Positions 42,274-51,574 are shown, counted from the stretch's first letter. The stretch is DNA of 64,000 nt from Gayadomonas joobiniege G7 (GCF_000300815.1 NZ_AMRX01000003.1:248001-312000); one strand, 5' to 3'. Notes: generated by a model from the sequence alone, not told the origin. Numbers and translations are program-made.

Positions 42274-43290
42274 TTATTGCCAAGACAAAGAGGCGATCGT
42301 TTGACCATTTGCATCAAAGTGCAAAATCTTATTTTTTGGCGCAGTCAAATTTACGGTATCACCGTATTGCAGCGTGCAATCACCATGATCTTTTATTGTT
42401 AGAGTGCCAACACCTTCTACATTAACATGTAGGAAGGTTTCTGAACCCAAATGCTCTACCACACCCACAGTGCCTCGCCAGAGTCCTTTTTCGGTTGTTA
42501 CTTTTAAGTGCTCTGGGCGAACGCCTAAACTATGAGTGGGATCACCGTGCTTTGGGCTGACATCAATGAAGTTCATTTTTGGTGAGCCGATAAAACCGGC
42601 TACAAAACGATTAATGGGTTTTTGATACAGCTCCATCGGTGTCCCAACCTGTTCTATAATGCCACCATTAAACACAGCAATTCGATCAGCCATTGTCATT
42701 GCTTCCACTTGATCATGGGTGACATAGATCATCGTGGTTGCTAAGCTTTTATGCAATTCAGAGATTTCTAAACGCATATTAACCCTTAATGATGCATCTA
42801 AGTTAGATAAAGGCTCGTCAAATAAAAACGCTGATGGCTGGCGAACAATCGCGCGACCAATAGCCACCCGTTGGCGTTGGCCACCCGATAATTGGCCTGG
42901 TTTGCGGTCCAGATAGTCGGTTAAATTTAATATTTTTGCTGCAGCTGCTATTTTTTCATCAATTACTTTAGGATCTACCTTAGCGCGCTTCAACGGAAAC
43001 GCAATATTGGCGCGCACTGACATGTGCGGATACAAAGCATACGACTGAAACACCATAGCCAACCCCCTTTGTGCGGGTGGCATATTTGTAGCGTCTTGAC
43101 CATCAATTTCAATAGTGCCACTGGTGGTATCTTCTAAACCTGCAATCATTCGCAACAAGGTCGATTTACCACAGCCAGATGGCCCAACAAAAACAATAAA
43201 TTCACCGTTTTTAATGGCTAAATCAAGTGGTTTGATAACATTGACATCGCCAAAGCTTTTTGTAACTTGTTTTAAATTTATACTACCCAT
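42274..43290 (-). CDS. Sugar/polyol ABC transporter ATP-binding protein (SmoK/UgpC type)
   Basis: 338-aa MsmK/UgpC/SmoK-family ATPase. Walker [13 protein letters not shown]-loop [13 protein letters not shown], signature [14 protein letters not shown], Walker [14 protein letters not shown]-loop YVTHDQ. The C-terminal TOBE/regulatory domain ([11 protein letters not shown]) can bind regulators. It energises the adjacent permease pair for carbohydrate import. Its start follows a GAGGG site 11-13 nt after the second permease, so it is cotranscribed with it. Confidence 0.93.
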   Translation of the reverse strand: MGSINLKQVTKSFGDVNVIKPLDLAIKNGEFIVFVGPSGCGKSTLLRMIAGLEDTTSGTIEIDGQDATNMPPAQRGLAMVFQSYALYPHMSVRANIAFPLKRAKVDPKVIDEKIAAAAKILNLTDYLDRKPGQLSGGQRQRVAIGRAIVRQPSAFLFDEPLSNLDASLRVNMRLEISELHKSLATTMIYVTHDQVEAMTMADRIAVFNGGIIEQVGTPMELYQKPINRFVAGFIGSPKMNFIDVSPKHGDPTHSLGVRPEHLKVTTEKGLWRGTVGVVEHLGSETFLHVNVEGVGTLTIKDHGDCTLQYGDTVNLTAPKNKILHFDANGQTIASLSWQ

Positions 43291-43302
43291 TGAAATAACC
43301 CT

Positions 43303-44133
43303 CTATTTAACCGCGCCAAAGCTTAAGCCGCGCACTAATTGTTTTTGACTAAACCAACCAAGAATTAAAATAGGCGCAATCGCCATTGCAGATGCTGCAG
43401 ATAACTTGGCATAAAATAAGCCCTCAGGGCTTGAATAACTGGCAATAAACGCCGTTAACGGAGCTGCGTTTGCAGCAGTTAAAATAAGTGTCCAGAATGC
43501 TTCATTCCATGCCAAAATAATGTTCAACAATAGAGTTGATGCTATACCAGGCAAAGCAATGGGCAATAACACATGAAAGATCTCTTCGCCGATACTGGCC
43601 CCATCCATACGTGCAGCCTCTAAAATCTCGTTTGGGATCTCTTTAAAGTAGGTGTATAACATCCACACCATAATAGGTAAGTTGATAAGCGTCATCACAA
43701 TGACCAAACCTAATTGGGTGTCTAATAATCCAAAATCACGGAATAAAAGATAAATTGGTACTAATACACCGACTGGCGGCAACATCTTAGTTGACAGCAT
43801 CCACATGAGAAGATTTTTGGTTCGTTTATTTTGTACAAAAGCCATTGACCAAGCTGCTGGCACTGCAATTAACAAACCCACCAGGCTAGAACCAAACGAA
43901 ATAACGACTGAGTTCCAAAAATGATCAAAGTACGGAGAACGAGCTAATACATCTATATAGTTTTGCAAGGTCCAGTCAAACATAAATAAACTTGGGCTTG
44001 CGGATATGGCTTCGGCTTCTGTTTTAAAGCTGGTTAACAGGGTCCAAAATATCGGGAAAAATATTAGGCCACCGATTATCCATGCTAAAAGGGTATAAAT
44101 AAGCTTTGAAGCTTGGCTGTTCTGTTTATTCAT
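43303..44133 (-). CDS. Polyol/sugar ABC transporter permease (SmoG/MtlG type)
   Basis: 276-aa MalG-like inner-membrane permease with six hydrophobic helices and the EAA loop (EAARMDGASIGEEIFHVLLP) that contacts the ATPase. The segment LSTKMLPPVGVLVPIYL is characteristic of mannitol/sorbitol importers (SmoG, MtlG) in my recollection, which is the main hint for a polyol substrate. It lies 3 nt after the partner permease. Confidence 0.9.
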   Translation of the reverse strand: MNKQNSQASKLIYTLLAWIIGGLIFFPIFWTLLTSFKTEAEAISASPSLFMFDWTLQNYIDVLARSPYFDHFWNSVVISFGSSLVGLLIAVPAAWSMAFVQNKRTKNLLMWMLSTKMLPPVGVLVPIYLLFRDFGLLDTQLGLVIVMTLINLPIMVWMLYTYFKEIPNEILEAARMDGASIGEEIFHVLLPIALPGIASTLLLNIILAWNEAFWTLILTAANAAPLTAFIASYSSPEGLFYAKLSAASAMAIAPILILGWFSQKQLVRGLSFGAVK

Positions 44134-44136
44134 CTT

Positions 44137-45009
44137 TTAGCTCTCCAAGTTTTTACCAATTAAACGCATTAGGAAAATGGCAACTATATTGGCAATAATA
44201 ACGGCCACTATGCCTCCTGCCGATCCACCACCCACGTCAAATTGCAATAAAGACTGGGTATAAATTAAATAGGTGATATTGGTTGAAGCATACCCAGGCC
44301 CACCACTGGTGGTGACTAAAATTTCAGCAAATATCGATAATAAAAAGATGGTTTCAATCAGTATGACCGCAGTGATAGCTCGGCTTAAATGGGGTAGAAC
44401 CAGATAATAAAACTTACTAAAAGGACCAGCCCCATCAAGTTCGGCGGCTTCTAATTGCTCTCGGTCAAGCGACTGAATGGCGGTTAATAAAATAAGGGCT
44501 GCAAAGGGCAACCATTGCCAAGAAACAATTAAAACAATCGACAATAATGGCATTTCAGCAAAAAAATCGATTGGTGCTACACCGAACCAATTCGCCAAAT
44601 GTGCAAATAGCCCATTGACTGGGTTCATAAACATATTTTTCCAAACCAGTGCTGAAACGGTTGGCATGACAAAAAAAGGAGCCAGCACCATGATGCGAAC
44701 ATAATTGCGCCCCCAAATTGCTTGGTCTAATAAAATGGCCAAAGCAATACCACAGGTCAAGGTGATCAAAAGTACACCACCAACCAAAAGTAGCGTGTTA
44801 AAAAAGGATTCTACAAACGCTGGATCAGTTAAAAAGAACTCGTAATTTAATAAACCAACAAATTCGTTATCACCTGGGATCAGCAAGTTATAGTCTAAAA
44901 ATGAAAAATACAAAGTCATGCATAGTGGAACTATCATCCAAGCCAATAACAAAGTTACCGAAGGAAGCAGCATGACTCTAGCTAACGTACGAGATTGAGT
45001 CGTCGCCAT
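44137..45009 (-). CDS. Polyol/sugar ABC transporter permease (SmoF/MalF type)
   Basis: Inner-membrane permease of ~290 aa with six predicted helices and an EAA loop (EAAELDGAGPFSKFYYLVLPHLS). It forms the heterodimeric channel with the following permease. ATG 45009 has AGAGG 8 nt upstream and is preferred to the TTG at 45015. It starts 63 bp after the binding-protein gene, in the usual binding protein-permease-permease-ATPase order. Confidence 0.9.
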   Translation of the reverse strand: MATTQSRTLARVMLLPSVTLLLAWMIVPLCMTLYFSFLDYNLLIPGDNEFVGLLNYEFFLTDPAFVESFFNTLLLVGGVLLITLTCGIALAILLDQAIWGRNYVRIMVLAPFFVMPTVSALVWKNMFMNPVNGLFAHLANWFGVAPIDFFAEMPLLSIVLIVSWQWLPFAALILLTAIQSLDREQLEAAELDGAGPFSKFYYLVLPHLSRAITAVILIETIFLLSIFAEILVTTSGGPGYASTNITYLIYTQSLLQFDVGGGSAGGIVAVIIANIVAIFLMRLIGKNLES

Positions 45010-45071
45010 AACCAAGACCTCTTAAAAAATTGTGGTGGAGTAAGGTAAGTGGGGACCACTTACCTTGTTTT

Positions 45072-46379
45072 TTACTTGGGGTAACGTGCCTTGCGCATTG
45101 CGCGCTCGACGAGTCGTTGCGAGATAGTCAGTGCTTGTTTAACTGACATCTTGCCGGTTAGAGCGGCAGAAAATTGTTGGCCAACGGCAGTGCCTATGCC
45201 TTGGAACTCTGGGATGGCAACAAATTGCACACCGACATAAGGAACCGGTTTAACGCTTGGGTTTTTCGGGTCAGCTGACTGAATCGAATCTAAGGTAATT
45301 TGAGCAAATGGTGCAGCTTGCATGTAGTTAGGGTTTTTATAGAGCGACGCACGAGTACCTGGTGGTACTTTAGCCCAGCCTTTCTTTTCAGCAACTAACT
45401 TTGTATAGTCTTTTGAGGTTGCCCAGCTGATAAACTTCATTGCTGCATCTGATTTTTTGCTGCTTGCTGGAATGGCCAGTGTCCAAGCCCATAACCAGTT
45501 GCCTCGTTTGCCCAAACCCATATCAGGGGCCAGTGCAAAACCAACCTTGTCAGCGACTTCTGAATCTTGCTGGTTGGTGACAAAAGCGCCAGCAACTGTG
45601 GCGTCAATCCAAATGCCACATTTGCCTGTTTGGAAGAGGGCTAAGTTTTCGTTAAAACCATTAGCAGAAGCCCCTGGCGGTCCATAGGACTGCATAATAT
45701 CTACATAATATTGCAGCGTTTGTTGCCACTCTTTACTGTCGAACTCTGGTTGCCAGTTTTCATCAAACCAACGAGCGCCAAAAGAGTTAGACATAGAGGT
45801 GATTAGTGCAATGTTTTCGCCCCAACCCGCTTTACCGCGCAGACAGATACCGTATACACCCGCTTGTTTGTCTGTCATTGCTTTGGCTGCTTTTTCAATA
45901 AATTGCCAGCTGGGCGCTTTGGGCATCTCAAGGCCCGCTTTTTTCATTAAATCAGTGCGGTACATCACCATTGAACTTTCGCCGTAAAAAGGGGCAGCGT
46001 AGAGTTTATTATCGACAGACAATCCACTGCGAATGGCAGGTAATAAATCGTCAACATCATAGTTAGGCCCGAGTTTGTCTAATTCTTTTAACCAGCCTTG
46101 TTTGCCCCAAATAGGCACCTCGTAAGTCCCTATGGTCATTACGTCGTATTGTCCACCGCTGGTGGCAACATCAGTAGTGACTCGCTGACGCAGGATGTTT
46201 TCTTCTAACGTAACCCATTTTAAATCTATATCTGGGTGTTTAGCTTCAAAATCGCTACTTAAGGCTTTCATTGTGATCATGTCACCATTATTCACGGTGG
46301 CAATGGTAATGGTTTCTGCGCTAACTGAGGTGCTGACGGTTAGAGCTCCGAGCAGCAGCATGGATATTTTTTTTAACAT
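45072..46379 (-). CDS. Extracellular polyol/sugar-binding protein of the ABC importer
   Basis: Periplasmic solute-binding protein, family 1 (MalE/SmoE-like), 435 aa. The signal peptide MLKKISMLLLGALTVSTSVSA is cleaved before ETITIATVNNGDM. The remaining chain has typical hinge and ligand-region patterns (VMTIGTYEVPIWGKQGWL; LYAAPFYGESSMVMYRTDLM; GKCGIWIDATVAGAF). ATG 46379 with AGGGGA upstream is chosen; an in-frame GTG at 46418 would put a charged stretch before the signal peptide. It captures the substrate in the periplasm after porin entry. Confidence 0.92.
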   Translation of the reverse strand: MLKKISMLLLGALTVSTSVSAETITIATVNNGDMITMKALSSDFEAKHPDIDLKWVTLEENILRQRVTTDVATSGGQYDVMTIGTYEVPIWGKQGWLKELDKLGPNYDVDDLLPAIRSGLSVDNKLYAAPFYGESSMVMYRTDLMKKAGLEMPKAPSWQFIEKAAKAMTDKQAGVYGICLRGKAGWGENIALITSMSNSFGARWFDENWQPEFDSKEWQQTLQYYVDIMQSYGPPGASANGFNENLALFQTGKCGIWIDATVAGAFVTNQQDSEVADKVGFALAPDMGLGKRGNWLWAWTLAIPASSKKSDAAMKFISWATSKDYTKLVAEKKGWAKVPPGTRASLYKNPNYMQAAPFAQITLDSIQSADPKNPSVKPVPYVGVQFVAIPEFQGIGTAVGQQFSAALTGKMSVKQALTISQRLVERAMRKARYPK

Positions 46380-46472
46380 TAGGTATTCCCCTATCGCATC
46401 ATAATCAATAAACCTCACACAGCCGCAAGAGAGGTTTACCTAAGACAAACAATCTAGCTAAAATAAATGGTT

Positions 46473-47873
46473 TTAAAACTTAACCGAGAGTTCTGAAGTA
46501 AAACCATCAAACCCTTGGCCGATTTGACCACCAGAGTTAATGCCTTCATCTTGGTTTACATATTCCACTTTCCATAAAGTGCGGTCGTTAAACCAATAAC
46601 CTGCACCCACTTGCAAGCGAGTGACAGTGTTATCGTTTTGGGCAATCAAATCTGAGGTATTTTCTGCTTCGGCGTATCGTGCTGCTAGGTAGAACTTTTT
46701 AGGTGTTAAATATTGTTGTGCTTCAACCACCCAATAATCGACCGAGCTGTCTCCTTTAATGACTTGGTTTGAATCAAACGTTGTGCCGTCTGGGTCAGCT
46801 ACACCATTGCTGCCAAAATAAGTAATGCCAGCTACTGCGTTGCCATTGGTATCAGCAAAGGTGTAATCGTCGCTTGATTGACCTAACATAAAAATTAAGC
46901 TGGTTTCGGCTGACGGTTGATAGGCTAAGTTAAGTTGCACTGTTGTTTGCTCAAGGCCGGGCAGGGCACCTACGTGGGTATCTCGCTCGCTTGAAGCCGA
47001 AGCTGAAAAGTTATAATTTTCACCATCACCAAAACGATAATTAGTGGTAGTGACGCCGGCTAAGCTTGCCACTCCATTATTAAAGCGCAGTTGGTCGCCT
47101 TGGTTCGCTTGCAACATATTTAAACCGGCTTTAAAACCACCAGCAAACTCTAAGGTCCCTTGTAAGCGATAGTTGTAACCGCGATCTTCTTGAAACGCTT
47201 CACCAAAACTTGATGTTGTCATGTGCCCTGTTACATTATAGGCGCGCAACATGCCTCGATCGTATCGTTTGTTATAGCTTAATTGAATGCCATTTTCAGC
47301 GGTTGCATAATCGGTAATACCATTACCAATTAACGCGTTGCCTTGGTTGTCAGCACCGTCCTGAAAGCCTTTAAATTGGAACGGTGAAGCGCCTATATTA
47401 CCGAGTCTTAACGTTAAATCGGCATCTTTACGTTTGTTATCGGTTAAGCCTAATAAGTCGAATTCGATGCCGGCAAAATCTTGGTGAAATGAAAAGTCGC
47501 GATCCCCATTATTACCAAAGTCATTTGGTTCTTCAGCTATGTCAACATCAGCGGTGATATTGTCTGTGATATGAAATTTTAATTGCAAATTAACACGTAA
47601 GCGTCCAAAACCACCTGACTGCTCTTCGTCTTCCGGTCTAAAAGCGCCAGCTTTCGCCTGAATATATTGGTAGTTTTGCAATGCTAAAAAGTTTACTTCT
47701 ACTCGACCGTCTAAAAATGAGTTGGTTTGATCTGCGGGCACATAAGCTGATTTATGTTCACTGAGCTTTTCTGCAAGCGCGACAGATGGAACTGACGCAG
47801 CCAAAACAGCCGCAGCTATCAAGCTCATTTTTGTTGCTAAAGTGCGATTACCGCTTTTTATTAAATGTGACAT
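46473..47873 (-). CDS. Outer-membrane porin-like protein of the carbohydrate uptake locus
   Basis: 466-aa protein. The signal peptide is cleaved near PSVALA|EKLSE. Beta-barrel-like sequence follows (repeated alternating strands, GGFGRLRVNLQLKFHI, AARYAEAENTS, KVEYVNQDEG), ending SVKF with the C-terminal Phe. ATG 47873 is preferred: AGAGGG lies 6 nt upstream, whereas an in-frame TTG at 47903 has no site. It is 94 bp upstream of the binding-protein gene on the same strand, so it probably supplies the outer-membrane entry route for the same substrate. Exact porin family not recognised. Confidence 0.8.
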   Translation of the reverse strand: MSHLIKSGNRTLATKMSLIAAAVLAASVPSVALAEKLSEHKSAYVPADQTNSFLDGRVEVNFLALQNYQYIQAKAGAFRPEDEEQSGGFGRLRVNLQLKFHITDNITADVDIAEEPNDFGNNGDRDFSFHQDFAGIEFDLLGLTDNKRKDADLTLRLGNIGASPFQFKGFQDGADNQGNALIGNGITDYATAENGIQLSYNKRYDRGMLRAYNVTGHMTTSSFGEAFQEDRGYNYRLQGTLEFAGGFKAGLNMLQANQGDQLRFNNGVASLAGVTTTNYRFGDGENYNFSASASSERDTHVGALPGLEQTTVQLNLAYQPSAETSLIFMLGQSSDDYTFADTNGNAVAGITYFGSNGVADPDGTTFDSNQVIKGDSSVDYWVVEAQQYLTPKKFYLAARYAEAENTSDLIAQNDNTVTRLQVGAGYWFNDRTLWKVEYVNQDEGINSGGQIGQGFDGFTSELSVKF

Positions 47874-47903
47874 AACTAACCCTCTTGTTGGATTTTTAAA
47901 CAA

Positions 47904-48378
47904 TGTGAGCTAAGGCTCCATATATAGTCATATAGATATTTATGGTCTTTTGCTCATTTGTTGAGTATAAGACCATTTTTAAAAGGGGGAGTCAATAATT
48001 TTTTTAACAAAGTGTTTTCATTTTTTGCGATATTTGGATTTATTTGTGATTTTTCATAAAGATAAGCAAAAGAATTTTTTGACCACTGTGCATATCAAGG
48101 AAAAGGTGTTGGATGGAGTTTTACGGAACATCTTGCCAAAAGTCCTCAGCAAAAGGTTACTACTCAGTTGTATTCAAAAGTGAGCTTAGCCTATGAATAG
48201 AGGGGATCGAACTATTGATGGGGCTTATCCCAAAGTTGGGGGCACATACATACTGATATTTGGGGGATATCAATACCGTCAATCAATCCTAGTGCTAAAA
48301 GATTGCTATTTTGATGCTTGTTGGTTTTATATTAAAAGCTTGTAACAGGGCCGTCTCAGCTTTAATTTTCACTGATAT
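47904..48378. other. 475-bp intergenic region upstream of the porin
   Basis: The porin-proximal third holds the palindrome and presumably the promoter. The remainder is AT-rich. It contains an uninterrupted frame without a start codon at 48066-48200 (plus strand, ~44 codons), which could be a decayed coding remnant, and a small hairpin (TGATAT/ATATCA) near 48260-48278. No convincing gene. Confidence 0.4.
47942..47976. promoter_or_regulatory. Palindromic candidate operator upstream of the porin/ABC locus
   Basis: 35-bp palindrome centred at 47959: ATGGTCTT (47942-47949) mirrors AAGACCAT (47969-47976) and CTCA (47953-47956) mirrors TGAG (47962-47965); 13 of 15 positions per arm pair. It begins 69 bp upstream of the porin start. 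It is a good candidate site for the locus's SorC-type regulator, although a transcribed hairpin is also possible. Confidence 0.5.
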
Positions 48379-48819
48379 TTAGTCTACTGGCGGAACAAAC
48401 TGGGCTTTTTCACATAATAATGGCATTTCATTAATGACGTTGGTGCAGTTCCCATTTTTTACTTTAGCTTTTCGGCATTTAGATACAGACCAACTTACTT
48501 TGCCTAAATAGTCTTGAGAAGCAGGTGCTTTTTCGCATGCGGCAGCATCATATTCAGCTTGTTCGGTGCAAGCAACTAAAAAATGTTTTAGTTCTATTGT
48601 GCAATTGGTGTCTCTGCATTCGGTGCTTTTTTCTATCACCTGATTTAAACAAGCTGAATAATTTTTTCCTTTTCCAAAGGCGGTACCTGCTGCACTGGCG
48701 TGTTGGCTTTGTTTACTGAGCAGAGCACCATTTTCCTGCCAATAAAAATAAAACGATAGCACAGTTAAAACAGTAAATAAAAGTGCTAAAGCAGCCAACA
48801 GGTAGCGGGTTTTTATCAT
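48379..48819 (-). CDS. Hypothetical Cys-rich single-pass membrane or exported protein
   Basis: 146 aa, unrecognised. A strongly hydrophobic N-terminal helix (~residues 6-26) could be a membrane anchor or uncleaved signal. The rest carries eight cysteines (SACL, ECRD, NCTI, ACTE, ACEK, KCRK, NCTN, LLCE), suggesting a disulfide-bonded periplasmic domain. The ATG overlaps the stop of the nucleotidyltransferase gene (TAATG), so it is the last gene of a smpB-dgt-NTase transcription unit. Confidence 0.6.
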   Translation of the reverse strand: MIKTRYLLAALALLFTVLTVLSFYFYWQENGALLSKQSQHASAAGTAFGKGKNYSACLNQVIEKSTECRDTNCTIELKHFLVACTEQAEYDAAACEKAPASQDYLGKVSWSVSKCRKAKVKNGNCTNVINEMPLLCEKAQFVPPVD

Positions 48820-49601
48820 TATAAAAGCTCCAAATTAGGACGTTGCAACGGATTAACTACAACTGTGTCAGTGATGGTCAGCGTTGTTAAGTGGTTCATG
48901 ATAACATTAGGGATTTGACTTAAATAGGCCGTACCTTGGTGTTTTTGTTCATAGCTTTTTAGATATTCAAATGGCGTGATCGTTAGTTGACTTTGCAAGT
49001 AGTGGCACAACTTAGGCGAAATGTAGTGAACCGGCTTTTGGCTTAAGCAGCGTAAGATACGTATCAGAGCGCCGGTTGGGTTGGGATTTTCAGCCAGCTG
49101 TAAATCCAGTAAACCAGATTGTAGTTCAGCTAAATAATGGGCTGGCATAATGAGTTGTTTGTTTTTCACATTGTATAAAATGGCATCCCAATTTAAAATC
49201 GTGGTTTTTAACAATGAGCTAGGGCTATCAAATTTAACGCACCCCTGTTTAAATGCCCAAGTGTTCTCCAGCGCCCAAATATCTAACCACCATTTGTCGC
49301 AGTGTATGCGATAGCCGCCAAACTTGTTTTGTTGAACAGGTAAAGTCGTTGGTAAGCGTTTTATATAGTCGGCTAGCTGCTCTGGCGGGCAATCAACGAC
49401 AAAATCTAAATCGCTATAAAAGCGATATAAACCTTCTAATGCAATATCACGGATGGCACCACCAAATAGATATACGGGTGCTATGTTTGCCAGTGGATTA
49501 ATTATTTCCATCACTTGTTTTCGCCCTGGGTTGTGGTGGGCATCTAACAAGCGATACAGGCGTTTTTTTAAAATGTCAGCTCGGGTGGCAACCTTAACCA
49601 T
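48819..49601 (-). CDS. Nucleotidyltransferase / polyA-polymerase head-domain protein
   Basis: The 260-aa protein has a Pol-beta-type catalytic core: LFGGAIRD near residues 45-52 and YSDLDFVVD near 62-70, the G-G and DxD metal-binding motifs of CCA-adding enzymes/polyA polymerases. It lacks the long C-terminal RNA-binding part of true CCA enzymes and no HD domain is seen, so it is a stand-alone nucleotidyltransferase of unknown substrate. It starts within the dgt stop region (8-nt overlap), implying coupling to dGTPase, and ends overlapping the Cys-rich gene. Confidence 0.75.
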   Translation of the reverse strand: MVKVATRADILKKRLYRLLDAHHNPGRKQVMEIINPLANIAPVYLFGGAIRDIALEGLYRFYSDLDFVVDCPPEQLADYIKRLPTTLPVQQNKFGGYRIHCDKWWLDIWALENTWAFKQGCVKFDSPSSLLKTTILNWDAILYNVKNKQLIMPAHYLAELQSGLLDLQLAENPNPTGALIRILRCLSQKPVHYISPKLCHYLQSQLTITPFEYLKSYEQKHQGTAYLSQIPNVIMNHLTTLTITDTVVVNPLQRPNLELL

Positions 49602-50961
49602 ACAAATTATTTAATTCGTCGTGCAGGTGGATTAAATAAGAATCTGTCATCCCTGAAATTGCATCGGCTAACAACTGAGCTTTTTTGTAAGTTTCGCTCA
49701 TTTCTGAGTTTAGATAAATGCGGCGGTAATTTTCAGAGATCCGGCGAAAGGCATATTGGCTAAATAAACCATCTTCATCAATGGCAAGCCAAAGCATATC
49801 CATAAGACTAGAGATATAGTTATTACCTCTCAATTCTAACTCTAATACCGATTTATGCTGATAACCATGAATGCGATCAAATGAGCGCAGGGCTGTGCAA
49901 AAGTCGTTTGCGTCAGACATGTTAAGCAAATTTTTATTTGGCTCTATTTGCGCAGATAAAATGCGTTGAATATTATCTACAAAACTATTCAGCGCCGCGC
50001 CTATCATGGCGCTAATTGCATAAACCCTAAACATTTGCATAGATACATCATTAAGCTCTTTAGGGCTAAGGTCAGCACCTTTAAACTCCTTGTTTTTACT
50101 TTTGGCCTGGGTAAGCACTTGCTGTGTAATAGGATCGTCGGGGTTTAAATGGGTCAAATGATCAACCAGATCCGAAAATGAAGCTATGTCTTTTTTAATG
50201 ATATCTTCGGCATCTAAAACGGTATAGGCAATATCGTCGCAGGCCTCCATTAAAAAGGTAAAGGGATGGCGAATGCCTTCTGCTAAGCCGGTTTGTTGCC
50301 AGATGTCATCCACAATGTTTTGCTCTGAGACAAAATAACCACCTTTTTTCCAGCCCAATTGAGCGGCATTTTGGTGGCTGACCGGATATTTTATTAAAGC
50401 GGCTAAAGTCGCATAGGTTAAATTTAAACCAAAACTATCATTTAAAATTTGTAAGCGAGTGACTAAACGCAGAGTTTGCGCATTGCCATCAAAATGAATA
50501 AAGTCAGTGGCATCTGGGTGATCGACCGAGCCAAATACTTGTTGTTGATTTTGTTTAAACCAGCGTTGAATCGCTTGCTCACCTTGATGGCCAAACGGAG
50601 GGTTACCTAAATCGTGTGCTAAGCCAATTGCCGCTAATAATGCAGGCACACAGCGTTCTAGTTGTTGTTGTGGTTGCCCAATAAATATTTTATCTGGGTA
50701 ATCAAACGCAATGCGAATACCTAAACTACGTGCTAAACTTGAAACTTCATGTGAATGAGTGAGCCGATTACGCACACTGTCATTTCGCTCAAGCGGAAAA
50801 ACTTGCGTTTTATCGCCCATACGTCGCGTTGGAGTGGCAAATAAAATGCGGTCGTAATCGCGCTCTAATTCAATGCGGCCGTTTGCCGATGCGGTTTGGC
50901 TCGGCCGACTGAGTCTGTCTTTTCGCCTTTGTCCATTTAATAATAGGTCCCAGTTCAGCAT
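49594..50961 (-). CDS. dgt: dGTP triphosphohydrolase (dGTPase-type HD enzyme)
   Basis: HD-domain enzyme converting dGTP to deoxyguanosine and tripolyphosphate. It has 455 aa. The conserved N-terminal block RLSRPSQTA through LERDYDRILFATPTRRM is seen. Metal ligands are in RLTHSHEVS (His69/His71 region) and HDLGNPPFGHQGE (~115-127), and EACDDIAYTVLDAED is the later HD motif. The sequence resembles the Shewanella/Vibrio dGTPases for which anti-phage dNTP depletion has been reported, but a housekeeping role is equally possible. It starts 3 nt after smpB. Confidence 0.9.
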   Translation of the reverse strand: MLNWDLLLNGQRRKDRLSRPSQTASANGRIELERDYDRILFATPTRRMGDKTQVFPLERNDSVRNRLTHSHEVSSLARSLGIRIAFDYPDKIFIGQPQQQLERCVPALLAAIGLAHDLGNPPFGHQGEQAIQRWFKQNQQQVFGSVDHPDATDFIHFDGNAQTLRLVTRLQILNDSFGLNLTYATLAALIKYPVSHQNAAQLGWKKGGYFVSEQNIVDDIWQQTGLAEGIRHPFTFLMEACDDIAYTVLDAEDIIKKDIASFSDLVDHLTHLNPDDPITQQVLTQAKSKNKEFKGADLSPKELNDVSMQMFRVYAISAMIGAALNSFVDNIQRILSAQIEPNKNLLNMSDANDFCTALRSFDRIHGYQHKSVLELELRGNNYISSLMDMLWLAIDEDGLFSQYAFRRISENYRRIYLNSEMSETYKKAQLLADAISGMTDSYLIHLHDELNNLYG

Positions 50962-50964
50962 AAG

Positions 50965-51447
50965 TTACCGCGCGTTATGTTTCATGACTCGCTCTTTTTG
51001 ACGTTCCCAATCTTTATCTTTGATATCGTCACGTTTATCATGTGCTTTTTTACCTTTAGCTAAGTGAATCGCGAGTTTAACCCAGCATTTTTTCCAATAC
51101 ATAGCTGAAGCAACGATTGAAAAACCTTGTCTGTCTCGGGCACCGATTAAGCGGTCGATCTCTCGCTGATTTAATAACAGCTTACGGTTACGTTGAGGAT
51201 CAGCAACCACATGAGTTGACGCTGTGTTCAACGGAGTGATTCGACTACCCATTAAGTAGGCTTCACCGTTTTGAATAATCACGTAAGTATCAGAAATGTT
51301 TACTTTGCCCTGACGAATGCTTTTTACTTCCCAGCCTTGGAGCTCAAGACCGGCTTCAATTTTGTCTTCTAAAAAGTATTCGTGTCTGGCTTTTTTGTTT
51401 TGTGCAATTGTATTGCTATTGGGTGCTTTCTTTTTACCTTTTGCCAT
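50965..51447 (-). CDS. smpB: SsrA-binding protein SmpB
   Basis: Partner of tmRNA in rescuing stalled ribosomes. The product (160 aa, same as E. coli) shows [29 protein letters not shown], the OB-fold core with [10 protein letters not shown], and a basic C-terminal tail ([16 protein letters not shown]) that reads the empty A site. It is divergent from ratA as in E. coli. No tmRNA gene was found nearby. It heads a tightly packed minus-strand operon with dgt. Confidence 0.97.
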   Translation of the reverse strand: MAKGKKKAPNSNTIAQNKKARHEYFLEDKIEAGLELQGWEVKSIRQGKVNISDTYVIIQNGEAYLMGSRITPLNTASTHVVADPQRNRKLLLNQREIDRLIGARDRQGFSIVASAMYWKKCWVKLAIHLAKGKKAHDKRDDIKDKDWERQKERVMKHNAR

Positions 51448-51574
51448 ATCACTGTAATCTTTGCATATTTAATTAAGCTATTATACGCATCATAGGCTAA
51501 ATTGCATGCCCTGTGAGAGATAGTCTAGGCAAAATGTGCTAGTATGCGCACTCTAATTTTCAGGGGGATAACGG

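Noticed and set aside
48066..48200. Open plus-strand stretch of 44 codons in the large intergenic region
   Set aside because: No start codon and no family recognised; noted only as a possible decayed remnant.
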